Positions 33,336 to 41,901 of a DNA stretch of 64,000 bases are shown one piece after another. The first letter of the stretch is position 1. Every line of letters begins with the position of its first letter. Under the pieces are notes generated by a model. The model did not search any database, was not told the origin of the DNA, and saw only the letters and a program-made list of their open reading frames with translations. Source of the DNA: Actinoplanes aureus (lineage in GTDB: Bacteria > Actinomycetota > Actinomycetes > Mycobacteriales > Micromonosporaceae). The translations under genes were made by a program, and so were the position numbers. The stretch spans positions 356,691 through 420,690 of the forward strand of contig NZ_JADQTO010000005.1 of assembly GCF_015704865.1 (NCBI RefSeq), in the 5' to 3' direction.

Positions 33336-34346
33336 ATGGCGGGGTCCGTGGGCCTGACGAGGGTGCTGGAGCCGGCCGGGGTGCTGCCCCAGGCGGCCTG
33401 GCGGCTGGACGCCTCGCCCGAGATCGGCCCGGACGAGGTGCGGATCCGGGTGCAGCGGCTCAACCTCGACGCCGCCAGCTATCGGCAGCTGGCCGAGAAG
33501 CATGAGGGTGACGGCGCGGCGATCCGGGCCGAGGTGCTCGAGATCGTCGGCACGCGCGGCAAGATGCACAACCCGGTCACCGGTTCGGGCGGCATGCTGA
33601 TCGGCGTCGTCGACGAGGTGGGGCCGCAGTCACCGCTGCCGGTGAAGCCGGGCGATCGGGTGGCCACCCTGGTGTCGCTGACGCTGACCCCGCTGCGGAT
33701 CACCGACGGGCTGGCCGGGTGGGACGGGCTCAGCGAGCAGGTCCCGGCCGAGGGCACCGCGATCCTGTTCGGCCGCTCGATCGTCGGGGTGCTGCCCGGC
33801 GATCTGCCCGCGGAACTGGCCCTCGCCGTCTACGACGTGTGCGGAGCGCCGGCGCTGGTCGACCGCGTTGTCGGTAAATATCAGGATCCGATGGTGCTGG
33901 TTCTGGGTGGTGCGGGCAAGAGCGGGTCGCTCTCCCTTGCGGCGGCCAAGCGCGCGGGTGCGCGTACCAAAGCGATCGTCGTCTCGGAAACGGAGCGCGA
34001 CGCGCTCGAAGCAACCGGGCTCGCTGATGAGATCGCGATCGCGGACGCGCGTGACCCGATTGCGGTGGCCGTCGGTGAACCGGCGGACGTCACCGTGGTC
34101 TGCGTGGACGTGCCGGGCTGCGAGCACGGCGCGATCCTGGCCACCGCGCCCGGCGGCACGGTGATCTTCTTCTCCATGGCGACCAGCTTCTCGGCGGCCG
34201 CGCTCGGCGCGGAAGGCCTCGCTGCCGACGTGACCATGCTGGTCGGCAACGGGTACGTGCCCGGCCACGCCGACTTCGCGGTCGGGCTGCTTCGCGAGGT
34301 GCCCGCGGTGCGTGCGCTCTTCGAGGCCCGGATCGCGGCAGACTGA
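33336..34346 (+). CDS. kdd: L-erythro-3,5-diaminohexanoate dehydrogenase
   Basis: The 336-residue NAD-dependent enzyme should oxidise 3,5-diaminohexanoate to 5-amino-3-oxohexanoate with release of ammonia. The characteristic family segment GTRGKMHNPVTGSGGML is intact near residue 75, and the Rossmann loop is VLVLGGAGKSGSLSL. ATG 33336 has GAGGGGG 6 bases upstream; an earlier ATG at 33312 lacks spacing. It leads an operon that continues with the amidohydrolase, kamD, kamE, kal and glmL-like genes, so assignment by context and motif agree. Confidence 0.92.
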   Translation: MAGSVGLTRVLEPAGVLPQAAWRLDASPEIGPDEVRIRVQRLNLDAASYRQLAEKHEGDGAAIRAEVLEIVGTRGKMHNPVTGSGGMLIGVVDEVGPQSPLPVKPGDRVATLVSLTLTPLRITDGLAGWDGLSEQVPAEGTAILFGRSIVGVLPGDLPAELALAVYDVCGAPALVDRVVGKYQDPMVLVLGGAGKSGSLSLAAAKRAGARTKAIVVSETERDALEATGLADEIAIADARDPIAVAVGEPADVTVVCVDVPGCEHGAILATAPGGTVIFFSMATSFSAAALGAEGLAADVTMLVGNGYVPGHADFAVGLLREVPAVRALFEARIAAD

Positions 34347-34351
34347 CCGGC

Positions 34352-35917
34352 ATGACTGTGTCTACCCGCGGCGGAAAACCGATGCAAAATCAAATGGCGG
34401 TCCGTTTCGTCAACGGTCGCTTCTACTCACCGGCCGACCCCCGTGCCACCGCCATGGTCACCACCGGCGACAAAATAGCCTGGCTGGGCCAGACCGCCGA
34501 CGCGCCCGCCGCCGACCGCACCGTCGACCTGGACGGCGGCCTGGTCACGCCCGCTTTCGTGGACGCGCACCTGCACGCCACCGACACCGGCCTGGCGTTC
34601 GACGGCCTCGACCTGTCCGGCGTGCGTTCGGCGGGCGAACTGCTGGACGCGGTGGCGGCGTTCGCGGCCACCCGGCCGGCCGACGGTGTGGTGCACGGGC
34701 ACGGCTGGGACGAGTCGACCTGGACCGAGCAGACCCCGCCGACCGCGGGCGAGCTGGAACGCGCCGGCGGCGGCCGGCGGGTCTACCTGTCCCAGGCGTC
34801 GGTGCACTCCGCTCTCGCCTCGGCGTCGCTGCTGCCGGCCGCGCGGGAGGTGGACGGCTACGACGAGTCCGGCTGGGTGCGCGAGCAGGCGCATCACGCG
34901 GTCCGGGCGGTCGCTCTGGGCTCGCTGACCGCGCAGCAGTGCGAAGCGGCCCAGCGCACGGCGCTGTCCAAGGCGGCGTCGATGGGCATCGCCGCGGTGC
35001 ACGAGTGCGGTGGTCCGGGCACCTCCAGCGAGGCCGACTTCCGCTCGGTGCTCCGGCTCTCCGGCCGCGGCCTGCCCCAGGTGTTCGGCTACTGGGGCGA
35101 GCTGGGCGGCGTGCAACGGGCACGCGAGCTGGGCGCGCACGGCGCGGCCGGAGATCTGTACGCCGACGGCGCACTCGGTTCCCGCACGGCGTCGGTCCGC
35201 GCGCCCTACCTCGACGGCGACCACGGCTGCGGTGAGGCGTTCCTGACCGCCGAACAGGCCGCCGAGCACCTGCTCGACTGCGTCGGGGCCGGTTTCCAGG
35301 GCGGTTTCCACGCGATCGGCGACGCCGCGATCGAGACTGTCCTGGAGGGCTTCGCGTTGGCCGCCAAGCAGGTCGGTGTGGACAGGTTGCGCGAGGGGCA
35401 CCACCGGATCGAGCACGTCGAGCTGATCGACAAGGCGATGATCGCTCGGATGGTCGAGTTCGGCGTGGTCGCCTCGGTGCAGCCGGTCTTCGACGCCCTC
35501 TGGGGTGGCGCCGACCGGATGTACGCCCAGCGCCTCGGCGTCGAACGTGCCCTGGCCAGCAACCCGATCGGCCAGATGCACGCCACCGGGGTGGCCCTGG
35601 CGTTCGGCTCCGACTCGCCGGTGACCGCCCTGGACCCGTGGGCGATGGTGCTCGCGGCCGCCGCGCCCCGCAACCCGGTCTACCGGATGACCGTGCGCTC
35701 GGCGTTCGCGGCGAGCAGCCGCGGTGGCTGGCGGGCCGCCGGTATCAGCGGCGCCGGGACCCTCGTCCCGGGCGCGTCGGCGACCTTCGCGGTGTGGGAG
35801 ACGCCGGGCGGCGTCAGTGAAGGACTCCCGGCCCTGCTGCCGGACATCGAAGGTGCGGTGCCGGAACGGCCGATCTGCCGGCGCACCGTACTGCACGGCG
35901 ACACGATATTCGAGTAA
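34352..35917 (+). CDS. YtcJ-like metal-dependent amidohydrolase inside the kam operon
   Basis: The 521-residue protein belongs to the Amidohydro_3/YtcJ group: first metal pair in FVDAHLHATDTG, later FHAIGDAAIETV and IEHVELID, and the last Asp in FGSDSPVTALDPW. Such enzymes hydrolyse amide or N-acyl bonds in the cytoplasm. It starts 6 bases after kdd and ends 15 bases before kamD, so it is part of the operon. This is not a standard lysine-fermentation gene; it may release lysine or beta-lysine from a conjugated form, but that is inferred. ATG 34352, 34382 or 34394 could be the start. Confidence 0.85.
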   Translation: MTVSTRGGKPMQNQMAVRFVNGRFYSPADPRATAMVTTGDKIAWLGQTADAPAADRTVDLDGGLVTPAFVDAHLHATDTGLAFDGLDLSGVRSAGELLDAVAAFAATRPADGVVHGHGWDESTWTEQTPPTAGELERAGGGRRVYLSQASVHSALASASLLPAAREVDGYDESGWVREQAHHAVRAVALGSLTAQQCEAAQRTALSKAASMGIAAVHECGGPGTSSEADFRSVLRLSGRGLPQVFGYWGELGGVQRARELGAHGAAGDLYADGALGSRTASVRAPYLDGDHGCGEAFLTAEQAAEHLLDCVGAGFQGGFHAIGDAAIETVLEGFALAAKQVGVDRLREGHHRIEHVELIDKAMIARMVEFGVVASVQPVFDALWGGADRMYAQRLGVERALASNPIGQMHATGVALAFGSDSPVTALDPWAMVLAAAAPRNPVYRMTVRSAFAASSRGGWRAAGISGAGTLVPGASATFAVWETPGGVSEGLPALLPDIEGAVPERPICRRTVLHGDTIFE

Positions 35918-35931
35918 GGAGCACAACGACG

Positions 35932-37479
35932 TTGGCCGGGAAACTAGACCTCGATCCGCGGGTCGTGGCGCGCGCCAGAAAGCTGGCGGCACGGGCGGGA
36001 CAGCCCGTCGTCGACCTGGCGCGCTCGCACACCACCGTCTCGGTGGAGCGTGCGGTGCTGCGCCTGGCCGGTGTGCGCGGCGCCGACGCGGACGGCATCC
36101 CCTGGGTGAACCGCCTGGTGGACGCGGTCCGCGAGGACGTCGGACTCGGCCACGGGGTGGCCGTCCCGGTGTTCCACGCGCTCGCTTCGACCGGCGTCGA
36201 GGATGTGACCGTGCTGGCGCAGAAGGCGGCGGCGGGCGCGGTGCGGTTCGCCGTCCCCGACAAGAAGGGCGAGATCACCGCGGCCCGCCGGGCCGCTTCC
36301 CGGGCCGCCCGCGCGGGCCTCAAACAGGTGGACCGGCGCCGCGCCGAGCGGGATCGGCTGATCAAGAGGTACGGCGACCCGAAGCAGCGCCCGTGGATCT
36401 ACCTGATCGTCGCGACCGGCGACATCTACGAGGACATCCCCCAGGCGCAGGCCGCCGCCCGGGCCGGCGCCGACGTCATCGCGGTGATCCGGTCCACCGG
36501 GCAGTCGCTGCTGGACTACGTGCCGGAGGGCGCCACCCGGGAGGGGTTCGCCGGCACCTACGCCACCCAGGAGAACTTCCGGCTGATGCGGGCCGCGCTC
36601 GACGAGACGTCGAAGGAGCTGGGCCGCTACATCCGGCTCACCAACTACGCGTCCGGGCTGTGCATGCCGGAGATCGCCGCGCTGGCCGGCCTGGAACGGC
36701 TCGACATGATGCTCAACGACTCGATGTACGGCATCCTGTTCCGCGACATCAACCCGATCCGCACCTTCGTCGACCAGCGGTTCTCCCGGCAGGTGCACGC
36801 CCGCGCCGGGATCATCATCAACACCGGCGAGGACAACTACCTGACCACCGCGGACGCGGTCGAGGCCGCGCACACGGTGACCGTGTCGCAGCTGCTCAAC
36901 GAGTTCTTCGCGCACGAGGCCGGTCTGGAGAACTGGCAGCTCGGCCTCGGGCACGCCTTCGAGATCAATCCGGACCTGCCGGACTCGTTCCGGCTGGAGC
37001 TGGCACACGCCCTGCTCGCCCGGGAACTGTTCCCGGACGCGCCACTGAAGTGGATGCCGCCGACCAAGCACATGACCGGCGACGTGTTCCGCGGCAACCT
37101 GCTCGACGGCTTCTTCAACCTGGCCGGCGCGCTGACCGGCCAGGGCATCCTGCTGGTCGGCATGATGACCGAGGCCGTGGTCACCCCGTGGCTCTCCGAC
37201 CGCGACATCGCCCTGCAGAACGTGCGCTACGTGCTCAACGGAGCCGGGAATCTGCACGAGGACTTCACGCCCGGCCCGTTCATCCGCGGCCGCGCCGAGC
37301 AGGTCCTCACCGAGGCCATCGACCTGCTCGAACGCATCGTCGACGACACCCTGCTGGACGCGATCGCCGACGGGACCTTCGGGATCATGAAGCGCCCGGC
37401 GGACCGCGGCAAGGGCCTGGACGGCGTCGCCAAGCAGGACGAGGACTACTACAACCCGGTGACGGAGGGTCTTGAATGA
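35932..37479 (+). CDS. kamD: Lysine 5,6-aminomutase, alpha subunit
   Basis: The 515-residue protein matches the large PLP-contacting subunit of the B12-dependent lysine 5,6-aminomutase, which moves the terminal amino group of beta-lysine to carbon 5. Useful segments are VVDLARSHTTVSVERAVLR near the start, IRSTGQSLLDYVPEG, and FINTGEDNYLT-like IINTGEDNYLT in the barrel. TTG 35932 is the start, with AAGGAG 10 bases upstream. The stop overlaps kamE as ATGA. Full length for the family; no defects seen. Confidence 0.94.
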   Translation: MAGKLDLDPRVVARARKLAARAGQPVVDLARSHTTVSVERAVLRLAGVRGADADGIPWVNRLVDAVREDVGLGHGVAVPVFHALASTGVEDVTVLAQKAAAGAVRFAVPDKKGEITAARRAASRAARAGLKQVDRRRAERDRLIKRYGDPKQRPWIYLIVATGDIYEDIPQAQAAARAGADVIAVIRSTGQSLLDYVPEGATREGFAGTYATQENFRLMRAALDETSKELGRYIRLTNYASGLCMPEIAALAGLERLDMMLNDSMYGILFRDINPIRTFVDQRFSRQVHARAGIIINTGEDNYLTTADAVEAAHTVTVSQLLNEFFAHEAGLENWQLGLGHAFEINPDLPDSFRLELAHALLARELFPDAPLKWMPPTKHMTGDVFRGNLLDGFFNLAGALTGQGILLVGMMTEAVVTPWLSDRDIALQNVRYVLNGAGNLHEDFTPGPFIRGRAEQVLTEAIDLLERIVDDTLLDAIADGTFGIMKRPADRGKGLDGVAKQDEDYYNPVTEGLE

Positions 37480-38210
37480 GCATCGTCCGGCCGTACGGGG
37501 ACGCGACCGGGGACGGGATGGTGCAGCTCTCCTTCACCCTGCCGATCCCGCACGACAAGCGCGCCGAGGGTGCCGCCGTCCAGCTCGCCGGCAAGATGGG
37601 CATGGACCCGGCGATGCTGGTGCACGCCAAGCAGATGGGCGACGGCTTCACCTTCTTCGTCGTCTACGGCAAGGTCAACCACCTGGTCGACACCGACAAG
37701 GTGCAGGTCGTCGAGCGTGACTTCCCGCTGCTCAGCGCCAAGGAGGTGAACGCCGTGATCAAGCGGCGGCTGCGGCGGCGGCTGAACGTGGTGGGCGCCT
37801 GCATCGGCACCGACGCGCACACCGTCGGCATCGACGCGATCCTCAACCTCAAGGGCATCGCGGGGGAGAAGGGCCTGGAGTACTACTCCGAGCTGTCGGT
37901 CACCAACATGGGCGCCCAGGTGTCGGTGCCCGACCTGGTCGAGACGGCCCGGGAGAAGAAGGCCGACGCGGTGCTGGTCTCCCAGGTGGTCACCCAGCGC
38001 GACGCGCACCTGCTGAACACCCGGGCCATGTCGGCGGCGTTCCGTGAGGCGCTGCCGGCCGGGAAACGGCCGCTGCTGATCGTCGGCGGGCCCCGGTTCG
38101 ACGAGCTGATGGCCGGCGACCTCGGTGTCGACCGGATCTTCAGCCGCGGCACCACGCCACGGGAGGTCGCCTCCTACCTCGTACACGCCCTCGTCGGGAG
38201 CTCCTCATGA
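37476..38210 (+). CDS. kamE: Lysine 5,6-aminomutase, beta (cobalamin-binding) subunit
   Basis: The 244-residue subunit carries adenosylcobalamin. The B12-binding signature DxHxxG is present as DAHTVG (Asp 113, His 115, Gly 118) in a Rossmann-type domain, with downstream SVTNMGAQVSVPDLV. The N-terminal domain contributes the PLP lysine in the known enzyme; a suitable Lys-rich region is present but I did not assign the residue. It overlaps kamD and kal by 4 bases each, implying tight translational coupling of the holoenzyme and the next step. Confidence 0.95.
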   Translation: MSIVRPYGDATGDGMVQLSFTLPIPHDKRAEGAAVQLAGKMGMDPAMLVHAKQMGDGFTFFVVYGKVNHLVDTDKVQVVERDFPLLSAKEVNAVIKRRLRRRLNVVGACIGTDAHTVGIDAILNLKGIAGEKGLEYYSELSVTNMGAQVSVPDLVETAREKKADAVLVSQVVTQRDAHLLNTRAMSAAFREALPAGKRPLLIVGGPRFDELMAGDLGVDRIFSRGTTPREVASYLVHALVGSSS

Positions 38211-38575
38211 TCACCGTGACCCACCGCCGCTACGTGCCCTACTCGCACGCCCACTACGCCGGGAACCTGGTCGACGGGGCGTACTCGCTCGGCCTGTTCG
38301 GCGACGTGGCCACCGAGCTCTGCATCCGGCTCGACGGTGACGAGGGTCTGTTCGCGTCCTACGACGACGTGCAGTTCAAGGCGCCGATCCGGGCCGGTGA
38401 CGTCCTGGAGATCACCGCGGCCGTGGTGAAGATGGGCACCCGGTCCCGGAAGATCGAGTTCACGGTGACCGTGGTCTGCCGGGGCACCGAGGGGTCGGCG
38501 GCGCAGGTGCTGGAGGAGCCGATCGTGGCGACCACCGCGGTCGGGACCGTCGTCGTGCCGACCAAGCCGCAATGA
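38207..38575 (+). CDS. kal: 3-aminobutyryl-CoA ammonia lyase
   Basis: A 122-residue hotdog-fold protein that would remove ammonia from L-3-aminobutyryl-CoA to give crotonyl-CoA. The family opening RYVPYSHAHYAGNLVDGAY is intact, with FGDVATEL and later VQFKAPIRAGDVLEI. It sits between kamE and the GlmL-like gene with ATGA overlaps on both sides. Its presence argues that the pathway runs through to the CoA ester, although the enzyme that makes its substrate (Kce) is not in this window. Confidence 0.92.
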   Translation: MITVTHRRYVPYSHAHYAGNLVDGAYSLGLFGDVATELCIRLDGDEGLFASYDDVQFKAPIRAGDVLEITAAVVKMGTRSRKIEFTVTVVCRGTEGSAAQVLEEPIVATTAVGTVVVPTKPQ

Positions 38576-39816
38576 ACAGCGCGGTGTGCGTCGACGTCGG
38601 TTCGACGTACACCAAAGCCGCCAAGATCGACCTGCGCGACGCGCGACTGATCAGCCGGGCCGAAGTGCCCACCACGTCCGGAACGGACGTGCTGCACGGC
38701 CTGGACGCGGCGATCGCCGCCGTCGGCGGCGGAGACGAGCTGTATGTCTGCTCGTCCGCCGGCGGCGGGCTGCGGCTCGCCGTGATCGGGTACGAGGCCC
38801 TGGTCACCGCCGAGGCCGGCCACCGGGTCGGCCTCTCCGCCGGCGCGCAGGTGGTGCACGTGGCCTCCGGCCCGCTGAGCGGCCCGGACCTGACCGCGTT
38901 ACGTGCCGCCCGCCCGGACGTGCTGCTGCTGGTCGGCGGCACCGACGGCGGCGACGCCGAGGTGCTGCTGCACAACGCGCGCCGGCTGGGGAAGGCGCGG
39001 ATCCGGATCCCGGTCGTGCTGGCCGGCAACGCCGACGCCCGGGGTGACGCGCTCGCCGAGCTGGCGGGCGTGCCGGTGACCGCGGCGAGCAACGTGCTGC
39101 CCCGAATCGGCGTCCTCGATCCGGCGCCGGCCCGCGCGGCGATCCGCGAGGTGTTCCTGCGCCACGTGATCGGCGGTAAACGGCTGTCCAAAGGGCGGCG
39201 GTTCGCCTCGCTGGTGCGCGCCGCCACCCCGGACGCGGTCCTCGCCGGGGTCGAGCTGCTCGCCGACCTGACCGGCACCGGGGTCCTGGTGGTCGACGTC
39301 GGCGGGGCGACCACCGACGTCTACTCGGCCCTGGTGCCGGACGCGGAGAGCGAGAGCGGGCCGCGTCGCGACGTGGCCGGCACGCTGTGGCGCGCCCGTA
39401 CCGTCGAGGGCGACCTGGGCGTGGCGGTGGGCGCCGCCGGGACGCGGGCGGCCGCTGCCGCCGAGAAGCTGCCGTCGCCGACAGATGATCTCGAGCTCGC
39501 GGCCGCCGCGGCGGTGATCGCGTTGCGACGGCACGCCCGCGGCCACTCGCCCGGGCCCGGGCTGCCGCGCACCGCCGGGCGTGATCTTCGTGACGTCCGC
39601 CTCGTCGTGGGTTCCGGCGGAGTGCTGCGGCACGGCGGTGGTGATGACGTGCTCGGCGCCGTCCTCGCCGACGTGGGCGGCGGCTGGGCGCCACCGGAAC
39701 GTGCCAAGACTGTGGTGGACGAGAAATACGTGCTCGCGGCCGCCGGGCTGCTCGCCGTGGATCATCCGCAGGTCGCGGCCGGTCTGCTCGGTAGCTCGAT
39801 CCGGTACGGGTCATGA
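38572..39816 (+). CDS. GlmL/MutL-like actin-fold protein (aminomutase partner or reactivase)
   Basis: The 414-residue protein resembles GlmL, the ATPase-like partner of B12 glutamate mutase. It has the ASKHA-type phosphate loops CVDVGSTYTKAAK at the N-terminus and VVDVGGATTDVYSAL near residue 245. In aminomutase operons such proteins are thought to reactivate the B12 enzyme or protect it. It is the last gene of the run and overlaps kal as ATGA. Codon 110 is TTA (38899-38901), very rare in such genomes; in Streptomyces TTA codons make translation depend on the bldA tRNA. Confidence 0.88.
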   Translation: MNSAVCVDVGSTYTKAAKIDLRDARLISRAEVPTTSGTDVLHGLDAAIAAVGGGDELYVCSSAGGGLRLAVIGYEALVTAEAGHRVGLSAGAQVVHVASGPLSGPDLTALRAARPDVLLLVGGTDGGDAEVLLHNARRLGKARIRIPVVLAGNADARGDALAELAGVPVTAASNVLPRIGVLDPAPARAAIREVFLRHVIGGKRLSKGRRFASLVRAATPDAVLAGVELLADLTGTGVLVVDVGGATTDVYSALVPDAESESGPRRDVAGTLWRARTVEGDLGVAVGAAGTRAAAAAEKLPSPTDDLELAAAAAVIALRRHARGHSPGPGLPRTAGRDLRDVRLVVGSGGVLRHGGGDDVLGAVLADVGGGWAPPERAKTVVDEKYVLAAAGLLAVDHPQVAAGLLGSSIRYGS

Positions 39817-39857
39817 CACGCCGATGAACGCGACACGCCGGAGCACGGAACTCCCGG

Positions 39858-39888
39858 TTGACAGGACGCCGGTACCTGGACGTACCGT
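39858..39888 (+). promoter_or_regulatory. MerR-type promoter (19-bp spacer with internal dyad)
   Basis: TTGACA (39858-39863) and TACCGT (39883-39888) are separated by 19 bases, too long for a normal promoter. Between and overlapping them is the perfect dyad CGGTAC-CTGGAC-GTACCG. A stretched spacer with a centred dyad is the hallmark of MerR-family control. No merR gene is nearby. Confidence 0.6.
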
Positions 39889-39895
39889 CTTCAGG

Positions 39896-40191
39896 TCGTG
39901 TTCACGGCGAGCGGTTGTGATCCGCTTCGTCCCTCCACCCACTGGCCGCAGTCCTCGCTGGGGTCGCGCGTTCAGCCAGGTCCAGGGGGTGGAGGTGCGC
40001 GGGGCGGCGCGGACCGGGTCGCGTTCAGGTGGTCCCTCTGGGGTCCGATCATGGCCAGTAGACAACGGCACGGCGCGGGCATCCGGCGCGCGGCGAGTCG
40101 GTCCGAAGGTCATTGTGAGGTCACCGGAACCACCGGCCGGGGACAGACGGAAGCACCCGAGGGGCGTGGCTGAAACGTGGCCGCGCCCCTC
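39896..40191 (+). ncRNA. Candidate structured non-coding RNA
   Basis: The region between the GlmL-like gene and lnt has no convincing protein. An open frame from GTG 39898 to 40173 has only moderate third-position GC and an unnatural composition. Instead there are paired segments: AGCGG/CCGCT around 39909-39928, a 9-bp stem CCTCCACCC (39932-39940) with GGGTGGAGG (39987-39995), and an inner CTGG/CCAG pair. A 12-bp hairpin with one G-U pair at 40159-40191 could end the transcript. It starts right after the MerR-type promoter. No known RNA family was recognised (not tmRNA, RNase P, SRP or 6S). Confidence 0.35.
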
Positions 40192-40233
40192 CGTCGTCGC
40201 AGGCCACAGGCGGGTAGCCTGCGAGCCGTGGAA

Positions 40234-41901
40234 ATGACGATGCCGCCGCCCGCCCTCGCCGACCCCGGCAGCACCCCCGCCGCGCCGCCCCGGCGGCCGC
40301 TGCGCCTGCCGGTGGCCGTGGCGCTGGCGGTGGCCGCGGGTCTGTCGCTGCTGCTGGCGCTGCCGCCGTACGACCTGTGGTGGCTCGCCCCGGCCGGGGT
40401 GGCCCTGCTCGCGGCGGCGACCCACCGCCGGCGCCTGCGGGCCGGGTTCGGCCTCGGGTTCCTCGCCGGGCTGGTGCTGTTCGTCCCCTTGCTGGAGTGG
40501 ACCACGATCGGCGCCGGCTGGCTGCCGTGGATCATTCTCTCGCTCGCCCAGGCCGTCTTCCTCGGGCTGCTCGGCCTGACCGGGGCGTGGCTGTCGCCGC
40601 TGCCCGACCGGTGGCCGGCGCTGTGGCCGCTGCTCACCGGGCTGCTCTGGACCACCCAGGAGGCGCTGCGCGACCGGGCCCCGTTCGGCGGGTTCCCGTG
40701 GGGCCGGCTGGCGTTCAGCCAGGGCGACGCGCCGTCCCTGCGGCTGGCCGCGTACGGCGGGGCCCCGCTCGTGACGTTCGCCGTGGCGGCGGCCGGTGGC
40801 GCCCTGCTGGCGCTCGTCTGGCGGCACTGGAGGGCGGCCCCGGACCGGGCGCCCGGCACGCCGGACGGGCCACGACGGCGGGCCGCCGTGCTGCTCGCCG
40901 CGGGCGGGTTCGCGGCGATCGCGGCGGTCCTGATGGCCGGGCCGGCCGCGCTGCCGGTGGCCCGGCCGAACGCCGCGACCAGCACGATCGCCCTGGTGCA
41001 GGGCAACGTGCCCCGCCTCGGCCTGGACTTCAACGCCCAGCGCCGGGCGGTCCTGGACAACCACGTCAACGCCACCAAGCAGCTGGCCGCCGAGGTGGCC
41101 GCCGGCCGGCAGAAGCAGCCCGACCTGGTGGTGTGGCCGGAGAACTCGAGCGACATCGACCCGCTGCGCAACTCCGACGCCGCTGACCTCATCCAGTCCG
41201 CGGCCGACGCCATCGGCGCACCCGTCCTGGTCGGCACCCTGCAACGCACCGACGTGCCCGGCGACATCTACAACGTCGGCATCCTGTGGCGCCCGGGCAC
41301 CGGCCCCGACCTGGACCAGCAGTACGAGAAGCGGCATCCGGTCCCGTTCGCCGAGTACATGCCGCTGCGCTCGATCGCCCGGCTGGTCACCGACAAGGTC
41401 GACCTGGTCCGCAACATGCTGCCCGGCGACGCCCCGGGCGTCATCGACACCGGGGCCGGCGGGGTGCTCGGTGACGTGATCTGCTTCGAGGTCGCCTACG
41501 ACGGGGTCGTCCGCGACACCGTGACCGGCGGGGCCGAACTGCTCGCCGTGCAGACCAACAACGCCACCTTCAACGAGGCCGAGGCCCGCCAGCAGCTCGC
41601 CATGGTACGGCTGCGCGCCGTCGAACACGGCCGCGACGCTCTGATGGTGTCCACCGTTGGAGTGTCCGCTTTCGTCGGCACCGATGGAGATGTGCACGGT
41701 TCAACCGGTTTCAACACTGCTGCGGTGGTGGTCCGTGACATCCACCTAGGTGGACCGCGTACGCTGGCGACTCGTTCGGGCATCTGGCCCGAGGTGGTGG
41801 CCGTCCTCCTGACGGCTGTCGCGCTCGCCGGCGTGCTGCCCCTGCGCCGTCGGCGCGACAATGAAGGCAGCAACGGCGAGCAGGTTACGGAGGAACGGTG
41901 A
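40234..41901 (+). CDS. lnt: Apolipoprotein N-acyltransferase
   Basis: The 555-residue membrane enzyme transfers a fatty acid to the N-terminal Cys of lipoproteins. About six N-terminal helices precede a nitrilase-like domain with the catalytic triad visible as Glu 303 (VVWPENSS), Lys 366 (YEKRHPVPFAEY) and Cys 417 (GDVICFEVAYD). A last helix lies near residue 530. GTG 40228, ATG 40234 and ATG 40240 are all possible starts. It overlaps the mannosyltransferase gene as GTGA. In Mycobacterium tuberculosis the two functions are fused as Ppm1; here they are separate but coupled. Confidence 0.93.
   Translation: MTMPPPALADPGSTPAAPPRRPLRLPVAVALAVAAGLSLLLALPPYDLWWLAPAGVALLAAATHRRRLRAGFGLGFLAGLVLFVPLLEWTTIGAGWLPWIILSLAQAVFLGLLGLTGAWLSPLPDRWPALWPLLTGLLWTTQEALRDRAPFGGFPWGRLAFSQGDAPSLRLAAYGGAPLVTFAVAAAGGALLALVWRHWRAAPDRAPGTPDGPRRRAAVLLAAGGFAAIAAVLMAGPAALPVARPNAATSTIALVQGNVPRLGLDFNAQRRAVLDNHVNATKQLAAEVAAGRQKQPDLVVWPENSSDIDPLRNSDAADLIQSAADAIGAPVLVGTLQRTDVPGDIYNVGILWRPGTGPDLDQQYEKRHPVPFAEYMPLRSIARLVTDKVDLVRNMLPGDAPGVIDTGAGGVLGDVICFEVAYDGVVRDTVTGGAELLAVQTNNATFNEAEARQQLAMVRLRAVEHGRDALMVSTVGVSAFVGTDGDVHGSTGFNTAAVVVRDIHLGGPRTLATRSGIWPEVVAVLLTAVALAGVLPLRRRRDNEGSNGEQVTEER

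Noticed and set aside
39898..40173. A 91-codon open frame starting exactly where a leaderless message could begin after the MerR-type promoter
   Set aside because: Third-position GC is well below that of the real genes, composition is Gly/Arg/Ser-rich without structure, and the region has paired segments instead.
39811..41697. A 628-codon minus-strand open frame opposite lnt
   Set aside because: Composition is typical of an antisense shadow and lnt on the plus strand has its full catalytic triad.
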